64,000 nucleotides of DNA, taken from positions 77,826 through 141,825 of the forward strand of contig CAYHGP010000001.1 in NCBI GenBank assembly GCA_964356195.1, given 5' to 3'. Positions 40,798 through 49,650 of this stretch are shown here, piece after piece. The DNA comes from 2-02-FULL-48-14 sp964356195. Lineage in GTDB: Bacteria > Patescibacteriota > Gracilibacteria > UBA1369 > 2-02-FULL-48-14. The position numbers were made by a program, and so were the translations under genes. The notes under the pieces were generated by a model that had not been told where the DNA came from, did not search any database, and worked only from the letters and a program-made list of their open reading frames with translations. Within the stretch, counting starts at the first letter, position 1. Every line of letters starts with the position of its first letter.

Positions 40798-41358
40798 ATG
40801 GCTCGAAATCGAGAAGAGGTCCTAAGTCCGGATGAACTTTCAGATCTTTTGACGCCTGAAATTGTAGAGGTGTGCGGCGTATTGCGTGACCCAAGAAAAA
40901 GTCTCGCTCTACAGACTCATTTGGCTGGGTTAGATAGAGGCGGGCAGGACCAATTTTTGTTAGATTTGCATGAAGCGATTCCTTTAGGTGAGGCGTATGT
41001 GGCTATTTTGGGAACGAATCCAATGTATGAGTTCCAACTTCGTACAAAGGCTCATGCTGTTTTTGGCAAGCAATCTACAGGTCCGGCTGCTCCCGGTCGT
41101 CGTGAGCTTCTTCCTCATCATGCTCCGGAACTTGTAGCACAGATTGAAAGATATTTACCTGCGGAATTTCATGCGCGATTTAGAGAGGCGATTGGACTTG
41201 CCGATGAACCTCATCTTGTCATTAAGAGTCTTGCAACCGGCGCCGGTCGAATTCCAAAAGAAGTTCATAGGGCGCTTGGGAAGGGAGTGAATGTTGAAAG
41301 TGTTCTTGCCGCCTCAAGAAGAGCACTTGCTGACTTTCATGGTGGACAGGAACAATAG
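40798..41358 (+). CDS. Hypothetical cytoplasmic protein
   Basis: The 186-residue protein is mostly helical and charged, with no signal peptide or membrane segment. The N-terminal third (EEVLSPDELSDLLTPEIVEV) looks like a small helical bundle. I recognise no family. The start at 40798 is set by the promoter; an in-frame ATG at 40750 overlaps the -35 box and would not be in the transcript. Its stop overlaps the promoter region of the next gene. Confidence 0.55.
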   Translation: MARNREEVLSPDELSDLLTPEIVEVCGVLRDPRKSLALQTHLAGLDRGGQDQFLLDLHEAIPLGEAYVAILGTNPMYEFQLRTKAHAVFGKQSTGPAAPGRRELLPHHAPELVAQIERYLPAEFHARFREAIGLADEPHLVIKSLATGAGRIPKEVHRALGKGVNVESVLAASRRALADFHGGQEQ

Positions 41359-41372
41359 TGTGCTTCTATAAT
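41343..41372 (+). promoter_or_regulatory. Promoter of the MopE-like secreted-protein gene
   Basis: TGGACA (41343-41348), 18 nt, perfect TATAAT (41367-41372). The leader to the ATG at 41400 is about 20 nt. Confidence 0.65.
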
Positions 41373-41399
41373 ATCTTTGTATTTTTACCCAGACGTCTC

Positions 41400-42455
41400 A
41401 TGCAAAGCAAACGCCTCGCGCTTTTTGTCACCCTCGCTCTTTTCCTCAGCACCGGGTCCGCTTTTGCGGCTAACCTTGCTTGGCCGGCTTCAACAACAGC
41501 GGTGGATATTGGAGCTTCTTTGAAAACGGCGGTTGCCGCCATTGAACCGAGCGGACTTGTTTGGCACAGCGGACGAAATCAATTGATGGGAGTGGGTGAT
41601 GAAGGTCAAGTTTTTGCCATGAATGCGGATGGNNNNNNNNNNNNNNNNNNNNNNNNNNNNNNNNNNNNNNNNNNNNNNNNNNNNNNNNNNNNNNNNNNNN
41701 NNNNNNNNNNNNNNNNNNNNNNNNNNNNNNNNGTTATGGATACCCAGGGGAATGTGAAAGTGACCTACAGTGTGCCGGGTTCTGACCAAGAAGGAATCGC
41801 CATCGGAATGGATTCCAACAACGATGGAGATGCGGATATTTTTATTGCACACGACACGCCCGCTCAAGTTTATGACTATGATAATTTCCTCATTTACGGA
41901 TGGGTTGCACCTGCACCGGTTCCCGTCGTTATTGATGCGGATAATGATGGAGTTGAAGCGGCCTCCGACTGTAATGACAACGACGCCACCGTGAGTGCCT
42001 TCGCAACTTTCTACGTGGATGCGGATTACGATGGCATTGGGTCTACAACAACCGCGTCACTTTGCAGCGCTACGGCACCTTACGGATATTCCACTACTTC
42101 CACCGACAAGTACGATACGATCCCTAATGCGGGGGTTGAGGTGAAAGATGGAATCGATAATGACGGAGACAGTATTGTTGATGAACACAATACGGTCGCT
42201 TGGAACGGCTACCACCCTTATTTCAGCACTTTGGATGCTAACGTCTCCTCAAGAGGGAAAATTATTGGATACTGGGGTCTTAAGACCGGAGAAATTGGCG
42301 TTCGTTATGCTGATTGGTCCGTTTACCGTTACCAGGTGTTCACCAAGACCGGTGCCATACCAAAAATCACAGCAGTTTCCGGTACCGCGTACCTTACGGT
42401 GACCTTGGGAAGTTCCACGGTGACTTTGAATGGATACAACGGGGTGACGCGCTAG
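41400..42455 (+). CDS. Secreted protein with SdiA-regulated-like and MopE-type metal-binding segments (gapped)
   Basis: The protein has a signal peptide (MQSKRLALFVTLALFLSTGS, cleaved near AFA). Residues 30-80 (GLVWHSGRNQLMGVGDEGQV) resemble the first blade of SdiA-regulated/esterase-like propellers; a 100-N gap follows. The second half has acidic DADNDGVEAASDCNDNDATV and DGIDNDGDSIVDE loops, as in MopE-like metal-binding repeats, then a beta-rich end. It is probably surface-exposed and Ca2+-bound. It ends tail-to-tail with the PBP2 gene at CTAG. Confidence 0.7.
   Translation: MQSKRLALFVTLALFLSTGSAFAANLAWPASTTAVDIGASLKTAVAAIEPSGLVWHSGRNQLMGVGDEGQVFAMNADXXXXXXXXXXXXXXXXXXXXXXXXXXXXXXXXXXVMDTQGNVKVTYSVPGSDQEGIAIGMDSNNDGDADIFIAHDTPAQVYDYDNFLIYGWVAPAPVPVVIDADNDGVEAASDCNDNDATVSAFATFYVDADYDGIGSTTTASLCSATAPYGYSTTSTDKYDTIPNAGVEVKDGIDNDGDSIVDEHNTVAWNGYHPYFSTLDANVSSRGKIIGYWGLKTGEIGVRYADWSVYRYQVFTKTGAIPKITAVSGTAYLTVTLGSSTVTLNGYNGVTR
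41633..41732. other. Assembly gap (100 N)
   Basis: Exactly 100 N inside the secreted-protein gene. Most of a propeller domain may be missing here. Confidence 0.99.
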
Positions 42456-44776
42456 AGCGTCTCTTTGTCCGGCGGGATGCTGTAGTAGTCGAAGAGGAAT
42501 TCTATGACTTTGTGGAAGACCTGGCCTGAGGTTCCTTCGGCCCATTCGGTGGAGCGAGGATGGTCCATTTTGACGAGAATGAGGAACTGGGGATCTTCGA
42601 TGGGACCGTAACCCATGAAAGTCACTTCGGTGGTTCCTACTCCGGAGAGAGCTTGGCCCCATTTGTAAGTTTGAGCGGTTCCGGATTTTCCGGCGATGTA
42701 GTGATCGTCGAGGGCGATTTTTGAACTGTACTGGGCCACCACGGACGTGAGCATGGCGGTGATGGTTTGGGCGGTTTCCGCCTTAATGACCTGGTTCAAG
42801 ACTTCGGGTTCAAAGTCTTCCACGCTGCCATCGGCGTATTCAATTTTTTCTACCAAGTATGGGCGCATCATGGTGCCTTCGTTGGCAAGCGCGGTGTAAG
42901 CCGTGATGAGTTGCAGCGGCGTCAATGAAATTCCTTGACCGAAGGATTTTGTGACCATTTCGGATTCCGTCCAGTTGCTGAAATGTTCCACGTCTCCCTT
43001 CACTTCATCGTTGATTCCAATGCCGGCTTTGTCCAAAAGCCCGTAGTCTTTGATGTAGGAATAGAAGAGGGTCGAACCTAGTTTTTTTACGATGTATGTC
43101 ATTCCGGTGTTGCAGGAATGTTCGAGAACTTGGGTCATGGTTTCTAGGCCGTGATACTGCTTGTTGAAGGTTTCAATTTCGTAGTCGAATTCGTTGGTGA
43201 ATTTGTTGAAATCCACTCCAACGGGACCGCTGTCCATGAAGGTGCTGCCCGCTGTGATTTCGCCGGCATCAAGCGCAGCGGCCACGACCAGCGGTTTGAA
43301 TACGGATCCGGGCTCGTAGACTTCTTGAATCATTTTATTCTTGTAAACTTCCGGTCCCCAAGTGTTTTTGTAGGAATAATATTTTCCGGGCACATCGAGG
43401 TCGGGGAAGACTTGAATGCGCACATCGGGGTCCACTTGAAGGTAGTAATAGTAAATGGGTTCCTCTTCGGTCCCTGAAGTGTAGAGCTTATCTTTCTTGT
43501 CTTCCGGGATTTCAATTTCCACTTTTTCAAAGACGTCGCTGTAGGAGTTTGGGTTGAAGGTAGGGTATTGGGCCATGGCCAAAATGGCGCCCGTGTTTGG
43601 ATTAATAACAATGACTTGGCCGCTGTCCGGGCGGTACTCTTCCACACCTGCTTTCAAAAATTCTTCCACTTTGGTTTGAATGGCGCGATCGATAGTGAGC
43701 GTGATGTCGGCACCGTCAACAGCGTCTTCAATGACGGAGTCTCCCACGGTGATTTGGTTTCCGTAGGCGTCTACCTTGGAGGTGAAAATTCCGTCCGTTC
43801 CTTTGAGGATGTCGTCAAAAGTGCCTTCAATTCCATACTGGCCCGTGCCGTCTCCCGCCACGTAGCCCAACACTTGAGCGGCGAGGTCTTGCTCGGGGTA
43901 GAAGCGGAAATATTCTTCCTGCATTCGAATTCCGAGGAACTTGAGCGGTGCTTCGGTAGGAGCTCCGTTTGCATCCACGCCTTCTTTGCGGTCTTCCTTA
44001 AGAATGGCTTCAATTTGATCGGAAATGGCGGGGTCGAGCTTGCGGCGTAAAACCACGTAGCGATTTTTTCCCTCTAAAATGGTTTTGAGCCCTGCTATCT
44101 CTTTGTCGCTGGAATTGAGAATAGCTCCCAGGCGTTCTGCCGTATCTTTTTTATCGCTTATTTTGGCTGGGTAGGCGTAGAGCTCACCGTCGCTGGTGAG
44201 TTCCAATCCTTCGAGGTCCATGGCCTTGAGCTCTTCTTGTTGAGCGGCATCGAGGTCTGCGGTGACCAAAATGATGTCGCGGGTTTTATCCGCAAGGGTG
44301 TTTTCGAGATTCGTTTGATAATCGGTGAAGAGTTCTTCGTCGGTTTTGAGTTTGAGCTTGGAAAGGCCTTCCTCTCGAAGGGTGATATTCTCCATCTTTA
44401 GAAGGGCGTTGTATTCGTCGTCGTAGCGTTTTTGGTCGAGTTCTTTCTCGGTATCGAGGTCAAAGAGCAGGGGGGCTAGGGTTTGTGCGACCAAATCCGG
44501 CTCCATGCCGTCCGTTGTGGGGTCGGCGTAGATCATTTCGAGCGTGGTGTTGGTGGCGAGGGTGTAAGTTTCACCGGATTGAAAATCTTCAATGAGAATT
44601 TCTCCTCGGCGGGAGGGTAGGGTGGTGTAACCGTATTGTTCGCTTTCGGCCAAATCTTCATAGTAGCCATTGGCGATGACCTGCAAGTAAAAAAGTCGCA
44701 CCACAATGAGTCCCGTAATTAAATACACGGAGATGAAAAGAGGGGTCAAACGGCTGAAGACAAAGCGATTATTCAT
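42452..44776 (-). CDS. Class B penicillin-binding protein (PBP2/FtsI-like transpeptidase)
   Basis: The 774-residue protein has one N-terminal membrane helix (about residues 10-30) and a long PBP-dimer domain with SRRGEILIED. The transpeptidase domain carries SVFK (in EPGSVFKPL), SCN (in EHSCNTGM) and KSGT (in AGKSGTAQ). It crosslinks peptidoglycan; with the class A PBP at 7-9.6 kb it gives two transpeptidases in the window. A large insert with glutamate/lysine-rich helices (about 100-260) makes it longer than typical FtsI. The ATG at 44776 starts just before the membrane helix. Confidence 0.92.
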   Translation of the reverse strand: MNNRFVFSRLTPLFISVYLITGLIVVRLFYLQVIANGYYEDLAESEQYGYTTLPSRRGEILIEDFQSGETYTLATNTTLEMIYADPTTDGMEPDLVAQTLAPLLFDLDTEKELDQKRYDDEYNALLKMENITLREEGLSKLKLKTDEELFTDYQTNLENTLADKTRDIILVTADLDAAQQEELKAMDLEGLELTSDGELYAYPAKISDKKDTAERLGAILNSSDKEIAGLKTILEGKNRYVVLRRKLDPAISDQIEAILKEDRKEGVDANGAPTEAPLKFLGIRMQEEYFRFYPEQDLAAQVLGYVAGDGTGQYGIEGTFDDILKGTDGIFTSKVDAYGNQITVGDSVIEDAVDGADITLTIDRAIQTKVEEFLKAGVEEYRPDSGQVIVINPNTGAILAMAQYPTFNPNSYSDVFEKVEIEIPEDKKDKLYTSGTEEEPIYYYYLQVDPDVRIQVFPDLDVPGKYYSYKNTWGPEVYKNKMIQEVYEPGSVFKPLVVAAALDAGEITAGSTFMDSGPVGVDFNKFTNEFDYEIETFNKQYHGLETMTQVLEHSCNTGMTYIVKKLGSTLFYSYIKDYGLLDKAGIGINDEVKGDVEHFSNWTESEMVTKSFGQGISLTPLQLITAYTALANEGTMMRPYLVEKIEYADGSVEDFEPEVLNQVIKAETAQTITAMLTSVVAQYSSKIALDDHYIAGKSGTAQTYKWGQALSGVGTTEVTFMGYGPIEDPQFLILVKMDHPRSTEWAEGTSGQVFHKVIEFLFDYYSIPPDKETL

Positions 44777-44804
44777 TTTTTGTAGGCTACACTCCGTGTA
44801 GTGG

Positions 44805-44833
44805 TGGACATCTATCCTACCTTTTGCTAGCAT
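44805..44833 (+). promoter_or_regulatory. M16 peptidase promoter
   Basis: TGGACA (44805-44810), 17 nt, extended -10 TGC-TAGCAT (44828-44833). The leader to the ATG at 44863 is about 22 nt. Confidence 0.6.
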
Positions 44834-44862
44834 TCCCGCGCAATCCTTTTGCCAAGCTCTTT

Positions 44863-46125
44863 ATGCATCGAAAAACAACACTCGCCAGCGGTCTTCGTGT
44901 GATCACGGACAGTATCAAAGGAACCGAGGCCGTGACGGCTTTGGTTTTGGTGAAAGCCGGTTCTCGCTGGGAACATGACAAGTTCAATGGAATTTCCCAC
45001 TTTTTGGAACATATGTTTTTCAAGGGGGCTAAAAAGTATAAAACAGCAAAAGCCGTTTCCGAAGCTATTGATGGAGTGGGTGGGGATTTTAATGCGTTCA
45101 CGTCCAAGGAATACGCCGGTTACTTTGTGAAAGTGGCCGCACATCACACCAAACTTGCTCTCGATGTGATCTCGGACATGATGCTTCACGCGCGTTTTGA
45201 TCAGGAAGAAATTGAAAAAGAACGCGGAGTGATTATGGGCGAATACAATATGTATCAAGACACCCCGATGTACCAAGTGGCCTGGAATTTTGAACGCGCT
45301 ATTTTTGGGGATCAGCCGCTCGGTTGGGATGAAATTGGGACGAAAGAAAATATCCACTCTTTGCAGCGTGATGATTTCGTGGCTTATAAAGAATCGCTCT
45401 ACACTCCCGGAAACATGGTGGTGTGTTTGGCCGGGGCCGTGGATCACGACGAAGTGGTGGAGATGATTCAAAAATATTTCCCCATGGAAAATGCGGAGCC
45501 TACGCGTGAAATGCTGCCTTTTAAGGCCGGACTTTCCAGTGTGCAACGCGTTACTTTACAAACGAAAAAAACGGAGCAAACGCACATTGTGTGTGGAGTT
45601 TCCGGTTTGCCGGAGGAACATCCTGACCACTATGCTCTCAAGGTTCTTTCCTCTATTTTGGGAGGCAACATGAGCTCTCGTATGTTCTTGGCGGTGCGTG
45701 AAGAAAAGGGCTTGGCGTACTACATTTCCAGCGGCACCGAAGATTATCTCGACACCGGTGTTTTTTACACACGAGCTGGAGTGGACGTGGACCGCGTGGA
45801 TGAAGCCATTATTGCTATTTTAGAGGAGTATAAGAAAATTTCTTCCGAGGCTGTGCCTGCCGAGGAACTCAAAAAAGGGAAGGAGTTTTTGAAAGGTAAG
45901 CTCACGCTGTCTTTGGAAGATTCCGAACACGTCGCACAGATGCACGCGTACAGCGAATTGCTTTACGACAAACACAAATCACTCGCCGATATTTCCAAGG
46001 CCATTGATGCCGTAACGGTGGAAGACGTGCTGCGCGTGGCTCAAACCTTGCTCAAAAAAGAAGCCATGCATTTGGCGATTATTGGGCCTTACGACTCAAA
46101 AGAACGATTTGAAAACTTGCTCTAG
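44863..46125 (+). CDS. M16-family zinc peptidase (processing-peptidase-like)
   Basis: The 420-residue protein is a single-chain half of the M16B type. The inverted zinc motif HFLEH (about residue 45) and downstream Glu in ERGVIMGEYNMYQD complete the metal site. The C-terminal half has the second M16 fold with GGNMSSRMFLAVREEKGLAYYI. Such enzymes degrade peptides, often as dimers. I start at the ATG at 44863 because the promoter covers the in-frame sequence upstream. It ends at CTAG shared with the next minus-strand gene. Confidence 0.93.
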   Translation: MHRKTTLASGLRVITDSIKGTEAVTALVLVKAGSRWEHDKFNGISHFLEHMFFKGAKKYKTAKAVSEAIDGVGGDFNAFTSKEYAGYFVKVAAHHTKLALDVISDMMLHARFDQEEIEKERGVIMGEYNMYQDTPMYQVAWNFERAIFGDQPLGWDEIGTKENIHSLQRDDFVAYKESLYTPGNMVVCLAGAVDHDEVVEMIQKYFPMENAEPTREMLPFKAGLSSVQRVTLQTKKTEQTHIVCGVSGLPEEHPDHYALKVLSSILGGNMSSRMFLAVREEKGLAYYISSGTEDYLDTGVFYTRAGVDVDRVDEAIIAILEEYKKISSEAVPAEELKKGKEFLKGKLTLSLEDSEHVAQMHAYSELLYDKHKSLADISKAIDAVTVEDVLRVAQTLLKKEAMHLAIIGPYDSKERFENLL

Positions 46126-46319
46126 TCGTTCGAGTGTTGTACGAATTCAATAACGTTCGCCACTTGGTCGGCAACACCGCCTTCAAGGGCGTCCAAATTT
46201 TTCATCGCGCTCAAGCCAAGTGCGGGGAGCATCGAAATGAGACACGCACCAAGAATAATTGGGTTGCTGGGAACTTTTTCGCGTCCGCCGTGGTCCGAAT
46301 TGTAGTCGTTGAGTGACAT
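46122..46319 (-). CDS. Small membrane-type hypothetical protein
   Basis: The 65-residue protein starts MSLNDYNSDHGGREKVPSNP and has one hydrophobic segment (PIILGACLISMLPALGLSAM, about residues 20-39) and an acidic C-terminus. A TAAACT -10 box 5 nt upstream of the ATG supports the start at 46319. Not recognised. Confidence 0.5.
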   Translation of the reverse strand: MSLNDYNSDHGGREKVPSNPIILGACLISMLPALGLSAMKNLDALEGGVADQVANVIEFVQHSND

Positions 46320-46324
46320 TCTTA

Positions 46325-46330
46325 AGTTTA
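46325..46330 (-). promoter_or_regulatory. -10 box of the 65-residue protein gene
   Basis: TAAACT on the minus strand, 5 nt before the ATG at 46319. No convincing -35. Confidence 0.35.
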
Positions 46331-46371
46331 GTGAACTTGTTTGTCGACTATGACAGTTTATCTTGCGGGTG

Positions 46372-46872
46372 TCAAGCTTCGCCGATGGGTTGTTTTGTCC
46401 AGCCTGCAGCCAGGGCTGTGAGAATATTCGCCCCATAGGTCCTTGCTAGGGGGTCCAGGTCTCCGTCTCTAAGGTTGAGGTTGGAGGCACAGTGTCGACT
46501 CAATGTATTCAGTCTGTTTAGGTAGTGTTTTTCCAGTTCCATCCGTAAGTGCCATAGGCGATTTACTTGGATTTGAAGGCGTTCCACGTTTTGTTGCAGC
46601 ACAGCTTCTTCCACGATCCATAGGTTCTTCTCGTATGGTACCCTTGCCCTCATGCTGTCCAAATCTTGTGTTTGCCTGCCAATTTCCTCTTGTAAAAAAC
46701 GAGAGAGCTCTTCAAGTTCTAGGAATGAGATTTTTTCAATTCCTTTGCCGAAATAAGGATGGGTGGAAGCTTTCTCTTCGTGATAGTAGCCGGGGTCGCC
46801 CGTTGAGAGAGCGCGAAGAAACAGTTCATAGGTTTCGACGTCGAGGATGGGGTCAGCTCTGTCTTTATCCAT
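46372..46872 (-). CDS. Hypothetical coiled-coil protein
   Basis: The 166-residue protein is charged and helical. Its centre (LELEELSRFLQEEIGRQTQD to NVERLQIQVNRLWHLRMELE) has heptad-like Leu/Ile spacing and should form a coiled coil. No signal peptide. I use the ATG at 46872 (MDKDRAD); a TTG 12 nt upstream is in frame. Not recognised; it stands alone between other transcripts. Confidence 0.5.
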   Translation of the reverse strand: MDKDRADPILDVETYELFLRALSTGDPGYYHEEKASTHPYFGKGIEKISFLELEELSRFLQEEIGRQTQDLDSMRARVPYEKNLWIVEEAVLQQNVERLQIQVNRLWHLRMELEKHYLNRLNTLSRHCASNLNLRDGDLDPLARTYGANILTALAAGWTKQPIGEA

Positions 46873-46965
46873 GGATGTCGTCAAAGAGATAAGAATCTAG
46901 TTTAGAAAATAATGGTGACTGGTGTCAACTCAAGTCTGGGTAAGCCTTTTGACAAGAGGCTCGTT

Positions 46966-46993
46966 TTGATGCACTTTAGCCCTGTTCTAACAC
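46966..46993 (+). promoter_or_regulatory. ndk promoter candidate
   Basis: TTGATG (46966-46971), 16 nt, TAACAC (46988-46993), 14 nt before the ndk ATG. A TTGACA slightly upstream (46949-46954) lacks a partner -10. Confidence 0.4.
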
Positions 46994-47007
46994 TTAATTT
47001 TGATTTT

Positions 47008-47478
47008 ATGGCAATGGAACGCACCTTGGTACTTTTAAAACCGGACGCAGTACAACGCGCCCTCGTGGGAGAAATTATGACTCGCTTCGAACGAAAAGGA
47101 TTGAAACTCGTGGCTCTCAAAATGATGAGTTTGGATGAAGCCATTCTTCGTGAACATTATGCGCACATTGCGGATAAGCCCTTCTTTCCGGGGGTTTCTA
47201 ACTTTATGAAAAGTTCTCCTGTGGTGGCGATGTGTTGGGAAGGTCTTGAGGCTGTGAACGCGGTTCGTTTGATCACCGGAATCACCAAGGCTCGTGAAGC
47301 CGATGCCGGAACCATTCGCGGCGACCTTGCCATGAGCGTCTCCTGCAATGTGATTCATGCTTCCGACACCGTTGAAAATGCCGCAAAAGAAGTTTCACGT
47401 TTCTTCAAGTCTGATGAAATTCACGAATACTTCAAAAGCGAGTACGAACACGTTTACAACGATGAAGAACGGGCTTAG
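47008..47478 (+). CDS. ndk: Nucleoside diphosphate kinase
   Basis: The 156-residue enzyme equilibrates NTP and NDP pools. It has the start ERTLVLLKPDAVQRALVGEI, the GPxV-equivalent region and the phosphorylated His in NVIHASDT (about residue 115). The conserved SPVVAMCWEG strand is present. I start at the ATG at 47008 (MAMERT); the upstream in-frame ATG at 46912 lies before the promoter. Slightly long C-terminus. Confidence 0.95.
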   Translation: MAMERTLVLLKPDAVQRALVGEIMTRFERKGLKLVALKMMSLDEAILREHYAHIADKPFFPGVSNFMKSSPVVAMCWEGLEAVNAVRLITGITKAREADAGTIRGDLAMSVSCNVIHASDTVENAAKEVSRFFKSDEIHEYFKSEYEHVYNDEERA

Positions 47479-47481
47479 TCC

Positions 47482-47895
47482 CTAGCTGAGAACCTGAAAA
47501 GGCCTTGTGCCTGTGACGGCAAGATCAAGCTCGAAAGTGCTGAAGGGTTTATGGAGTATCATAACCTGGGCGCAGTGTTGTTCGACTCTTTGAGCGGTTT
47601 CAGTACTTGCAGTCATGACTATGACGTGGACACCATTCTGAGCGAGTTCAGGACTCAATGCCTCGAGGATCTGATGCGCTTCACCCCCCTCGTATTTGCC
47701 GCCCAATACTAAAAGACCTCCAGGAGTCAGTTTTCCTCGCACGGTCTCTATTACTTTATGAATGGGTATGTCCTTGCTGACTAAGGAATCAACAGCGTTA
47801 CAGATCCTAGAGAGCAAGCTCTGAACGCTCATCACGATAAGCTCTTCTTGGTCCACAACCAGTCCGTTTTGAAATTGGGGTTCGGCGTCTGCCAT
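47482..47895 (-). CDS. Degenerate response-regulator receiver-like protein
   Basis: The 137-residue protein has receiver-like order: an acidic N-terminal strand (GLVVDQEELIV), a central strand LLVLGGKYEGG, then VHVIVMTASTE and MILHKPFSTFEL, which match the conserved Thr/Ser and Lys-Pro-Phe positions of REC domains. The central strand lacks the phospho-acceptor Asp (Gly in its place). It may be a phosphorylation-independent pseudo-receiver. The -10 TAAAAT 5 nt upstream supports the ATG at 47895. Confidence 0.55.
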   Translation of the reverse strand: MADAEPQFQNGLVVDQEELIVMSVQSLLSRICNAVDSLVSKDIPIHKVIETVRGKLTPGGLLVLGGKYEGGEAHQILEALSPELAQNGVHVIVMTASTETAQRVEQHCAQVMILHKPFSTFELDLAVTGTRPFQVLS

Positions 47896-47900
47896 AAGGT

Positions 47901-47906
47901 ATTTTA
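47901..47906 (-). promoter_or_regulatory. -10 box of the receiver-like gene
   Basis: TAAAAT on the minus strand, 5 nt before the ATG at 47895; leaderless spacing. Confidence 0.4.
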
Positions 47907-47961
47907 AGCTGAAGCCCGCTATCGTAAGAACATATTGCCAATACGTCAAGCGTTCTCACGA

Positions 47962-48003
47962 GACCTAAAAAAGCCCCACGGTTAGGAGGGGTTTTTTTAG
48001 GTC
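47962..48003. terminator. Strong bidirectional terminator
   Basis: A 16-bp stem (47962-47977 with 47988-48003, one G.T wobble) and 10-nt loop, with A6/T7 runs inside the stem. It lies 12 nt after the stop of the minus-strand secreted-protein gene. Confidence 0.85.
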
Positions 48004-48014
48004 TACAAATATAC

Positions 48015-48755
48015 TTATTCGGTGATCTTCAAGGTACCGATCTTTAATCCATAGGTGCCGTCGCTCGTGATGCTAAAGTAGGAGTTTTGTCCGTAATCGT
48101 CCGCTTTTTCCCATAGGTACTTGGTGCCGCCCTTCACAACACAGGCGCTGCGAAGATAAAGTGTGAGGTTTTCATCGTAAGCGGAAGAGTCGATACCCTC
48201 TTTAACAGTACCATCCACATAATAGTAATAGTCACTGCCGGTAAGAGTAGATACCTCGTTGAGGAGGAAGTGTGACAATTTGTTTGGATAGTTATCCACT
48301 TTTTGGACCCACCAGTTGTCTGAAGTGCTGCGGAAGTGCATGGTGAGTTTGTCGAAAATTTTGTCGTCATAATTCGCATAACTGCCACCGTCTGTCAGGA
48401 TGTATTCCCAGACAGTATCGGTGCAAGGGGTCACACCGCTACCGAACTTCATGCTCACCGTAGCCAATGAGAAGGCTTTGGGGTCGGTAGTCATTTCATC
48501 CGTAGGGTCGTAAGCCGTGTCATAATCGATTTCACTCACTTGGATGTTACGATTGTCGGCACTGCCACTTTTGTTGGTGAGGGTCAGCAATGGAGAGGCG
48601 GTCACCACTTTGGTGGTGTCAGAGACTACTGTCGTTTTTACCGGGTTTGAAGTTTTAAACTTCCCTTGGAGGGAAGCGCCGGAACTGTAGAAATAAGCAC
48701 CGCCGGCTACAACGAGTATGGCCAGAGTGCTGAGGAGGACTTTTTTAGAGAGCAT
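48015..48755 (-). CDS. Secreted/membrane-anchored hypothetical protein
   Basis: The 246-residue protein has an N-terminal hydrophobic segment (VLLSTLAILVVAGGAYFY, about residues 6-23) that could be a signal or an anchor. The outer part is beta-rich with Tyr/Asp/Ser and two Cys residues. I use the ATG at 48755 because a perfect TATAAT ends 27 nt upstream, and an ATG at 48779 would lie before the start point. Not recognised. Confidence 0.6.
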   Translation of the reverse strand: MLSKKVLLSTLAILVVAGGAYFYSSGASLQGKFKTSNPVKTTVVSDTTKVVTASPLLTLTNKSGSADNRNIQVSEIDYDTAYDPTDEMTTDPKAFSLATVSMKFGSGVTPCTDTVWEYILTDGGSYANYDDKIFDKLTMHFRSTSDNWWVQKVDNYPNKLSHFLLNEVSTLTGSDYYYYVDGTVKEGIDSSAYDENLTLYLRSACVVKGGTKYLWEKADDYGQNSYFSITSDGTYGLKIGTLKITE

Positions 48756-48782
48756 GGAGAGGAGGGGGTTATGAATCATGAT

Positions 48783-48788
48783 ATTATA
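48783..48788 (-). promoter_or_regulatory. -10 box (TATAAT) of the secreted hypothetical gene
   Basis: Perfect TATAAT on the minus strand, 27 nt before the chosen ATG at 48755. Confidence 0.45.
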
Positions 48789-48867
48789 TCATAAAAATAG
48801 AATTACGCAAATACCTTGGAGGTATCAAATGTGTTAAACTCCAGCCTGCGGATTTTTATTAGCAATT

Positions 48868-49650
48868 TTGAATACGGAAAATATACCTGTACGAACTCAA
48901 TTCGTTGGCATTCTCAACCTCACTCCCAATAGTTTTTCCGATGGAGGGCGGTTTAAGGAATTTGGTGGGGAGGAGGACGCGGTGGAGGTGGCCAGGCAGA
49001 TGCTCAAAGACGGAGCGATGGTTTTGGATTTGGGTGGGGAGTCGACGGGGCCGGGTTCGACTGATGTTTCCGTTGAGGAAGAGTTGGGACGTGTTTTGCC
49101 AATTTTGAAGAAAGTGCGGGCTGCTTTTCCGGAAGCGATTTTGTCCATTGATACTTGGAAAAGTGAAGTGGCTGCTGCGGCTCTCGAAGCTGGAGCCGAC
49201 TGGGTGAACGATGTGACGGCCGGGCGAGGGGATTCGCGGATTTTTGAGGTGGTGGCAGCGGCGGGGGTGCCGATGGTTCTTATGTACTCCAAACAAAATT
49301 CGCCGCGGACAAATAGGGAAGTTGTTGAGTATGACGATGTGATGAAGACCATTAAGGCTTTTTTGCGCGAACGCATTGCGGTGGCGCGGGCGGCGGGTGT
49401 TAAACAAATCATTGTGGACCCGGGAATGGGAGCTTTTGTGAGCGGGGAGCCCAAATATAGTTTTGAAATTATCGAACGCATTGAAGAATTGCGCGAACTT
49501 GGTTGTCCTATTTTGGCGGGAACATCTCGAAAAGGTTTTCTGGGTGAGGATAAATTGGGGATGACGCTGTGGACTACTCAAGAACTTGCGGGCAAGGTGG
49601 ACTATTTGCGCGTACACGATGTGTTTGAGAATGTGACGACACTCTGCTAA
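48868..49650 (+). CDS. folP: Dihydropteroate synthase
   Basis: The 260-residue enzyme joins 6-hydroxymethyl-dihydropterin pyrophosphate to p-aminobenzoate. It has GILNLTPNSFSDGG, DLGGESTGPGS, ILSIDTWKSEVA, DWVNDVTAG, IIVDPGMG, LAGTSRKGFLG and RVHDV, all family motifs. The usual LMHMKG strand reads LMYSKQ. It uses a TTG start; an extended -10 (TGT-TAAACT, 48835-48840) lies upstream. It heads folP - PTPS - folK. Confidence 0.93.
   Translation: MNTENIPVRTQFVGILNLTPNSFSDGGRFKEFGGEEDAVEVARQMLKDGAMVLDLGGESTGPGSTDVSVEEELGRVLPILKKVRAAFPEAILSIDTWKSEVAAAALEAGADWVNDVTAGRGDSRIFEVVAAAGVPMVLMYSKQNSPRTNREVVEYDDVMKTIKAFLRERIAVARAAGVKQIIVDPGMGAFVSGEPKYSFEIIERIEELRELGCPILAGTSRKGFLGEDKLGMTLWTTQELAGKVDYLRVHDVFENVTTLC

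Noticed and set aside
46949..46954. TTGACA as the ndk -35 box.
   Set aside because: No acceptable -10 lies 15-19 nt downstream; TTGATG/TAACAC slightly further on fits better.
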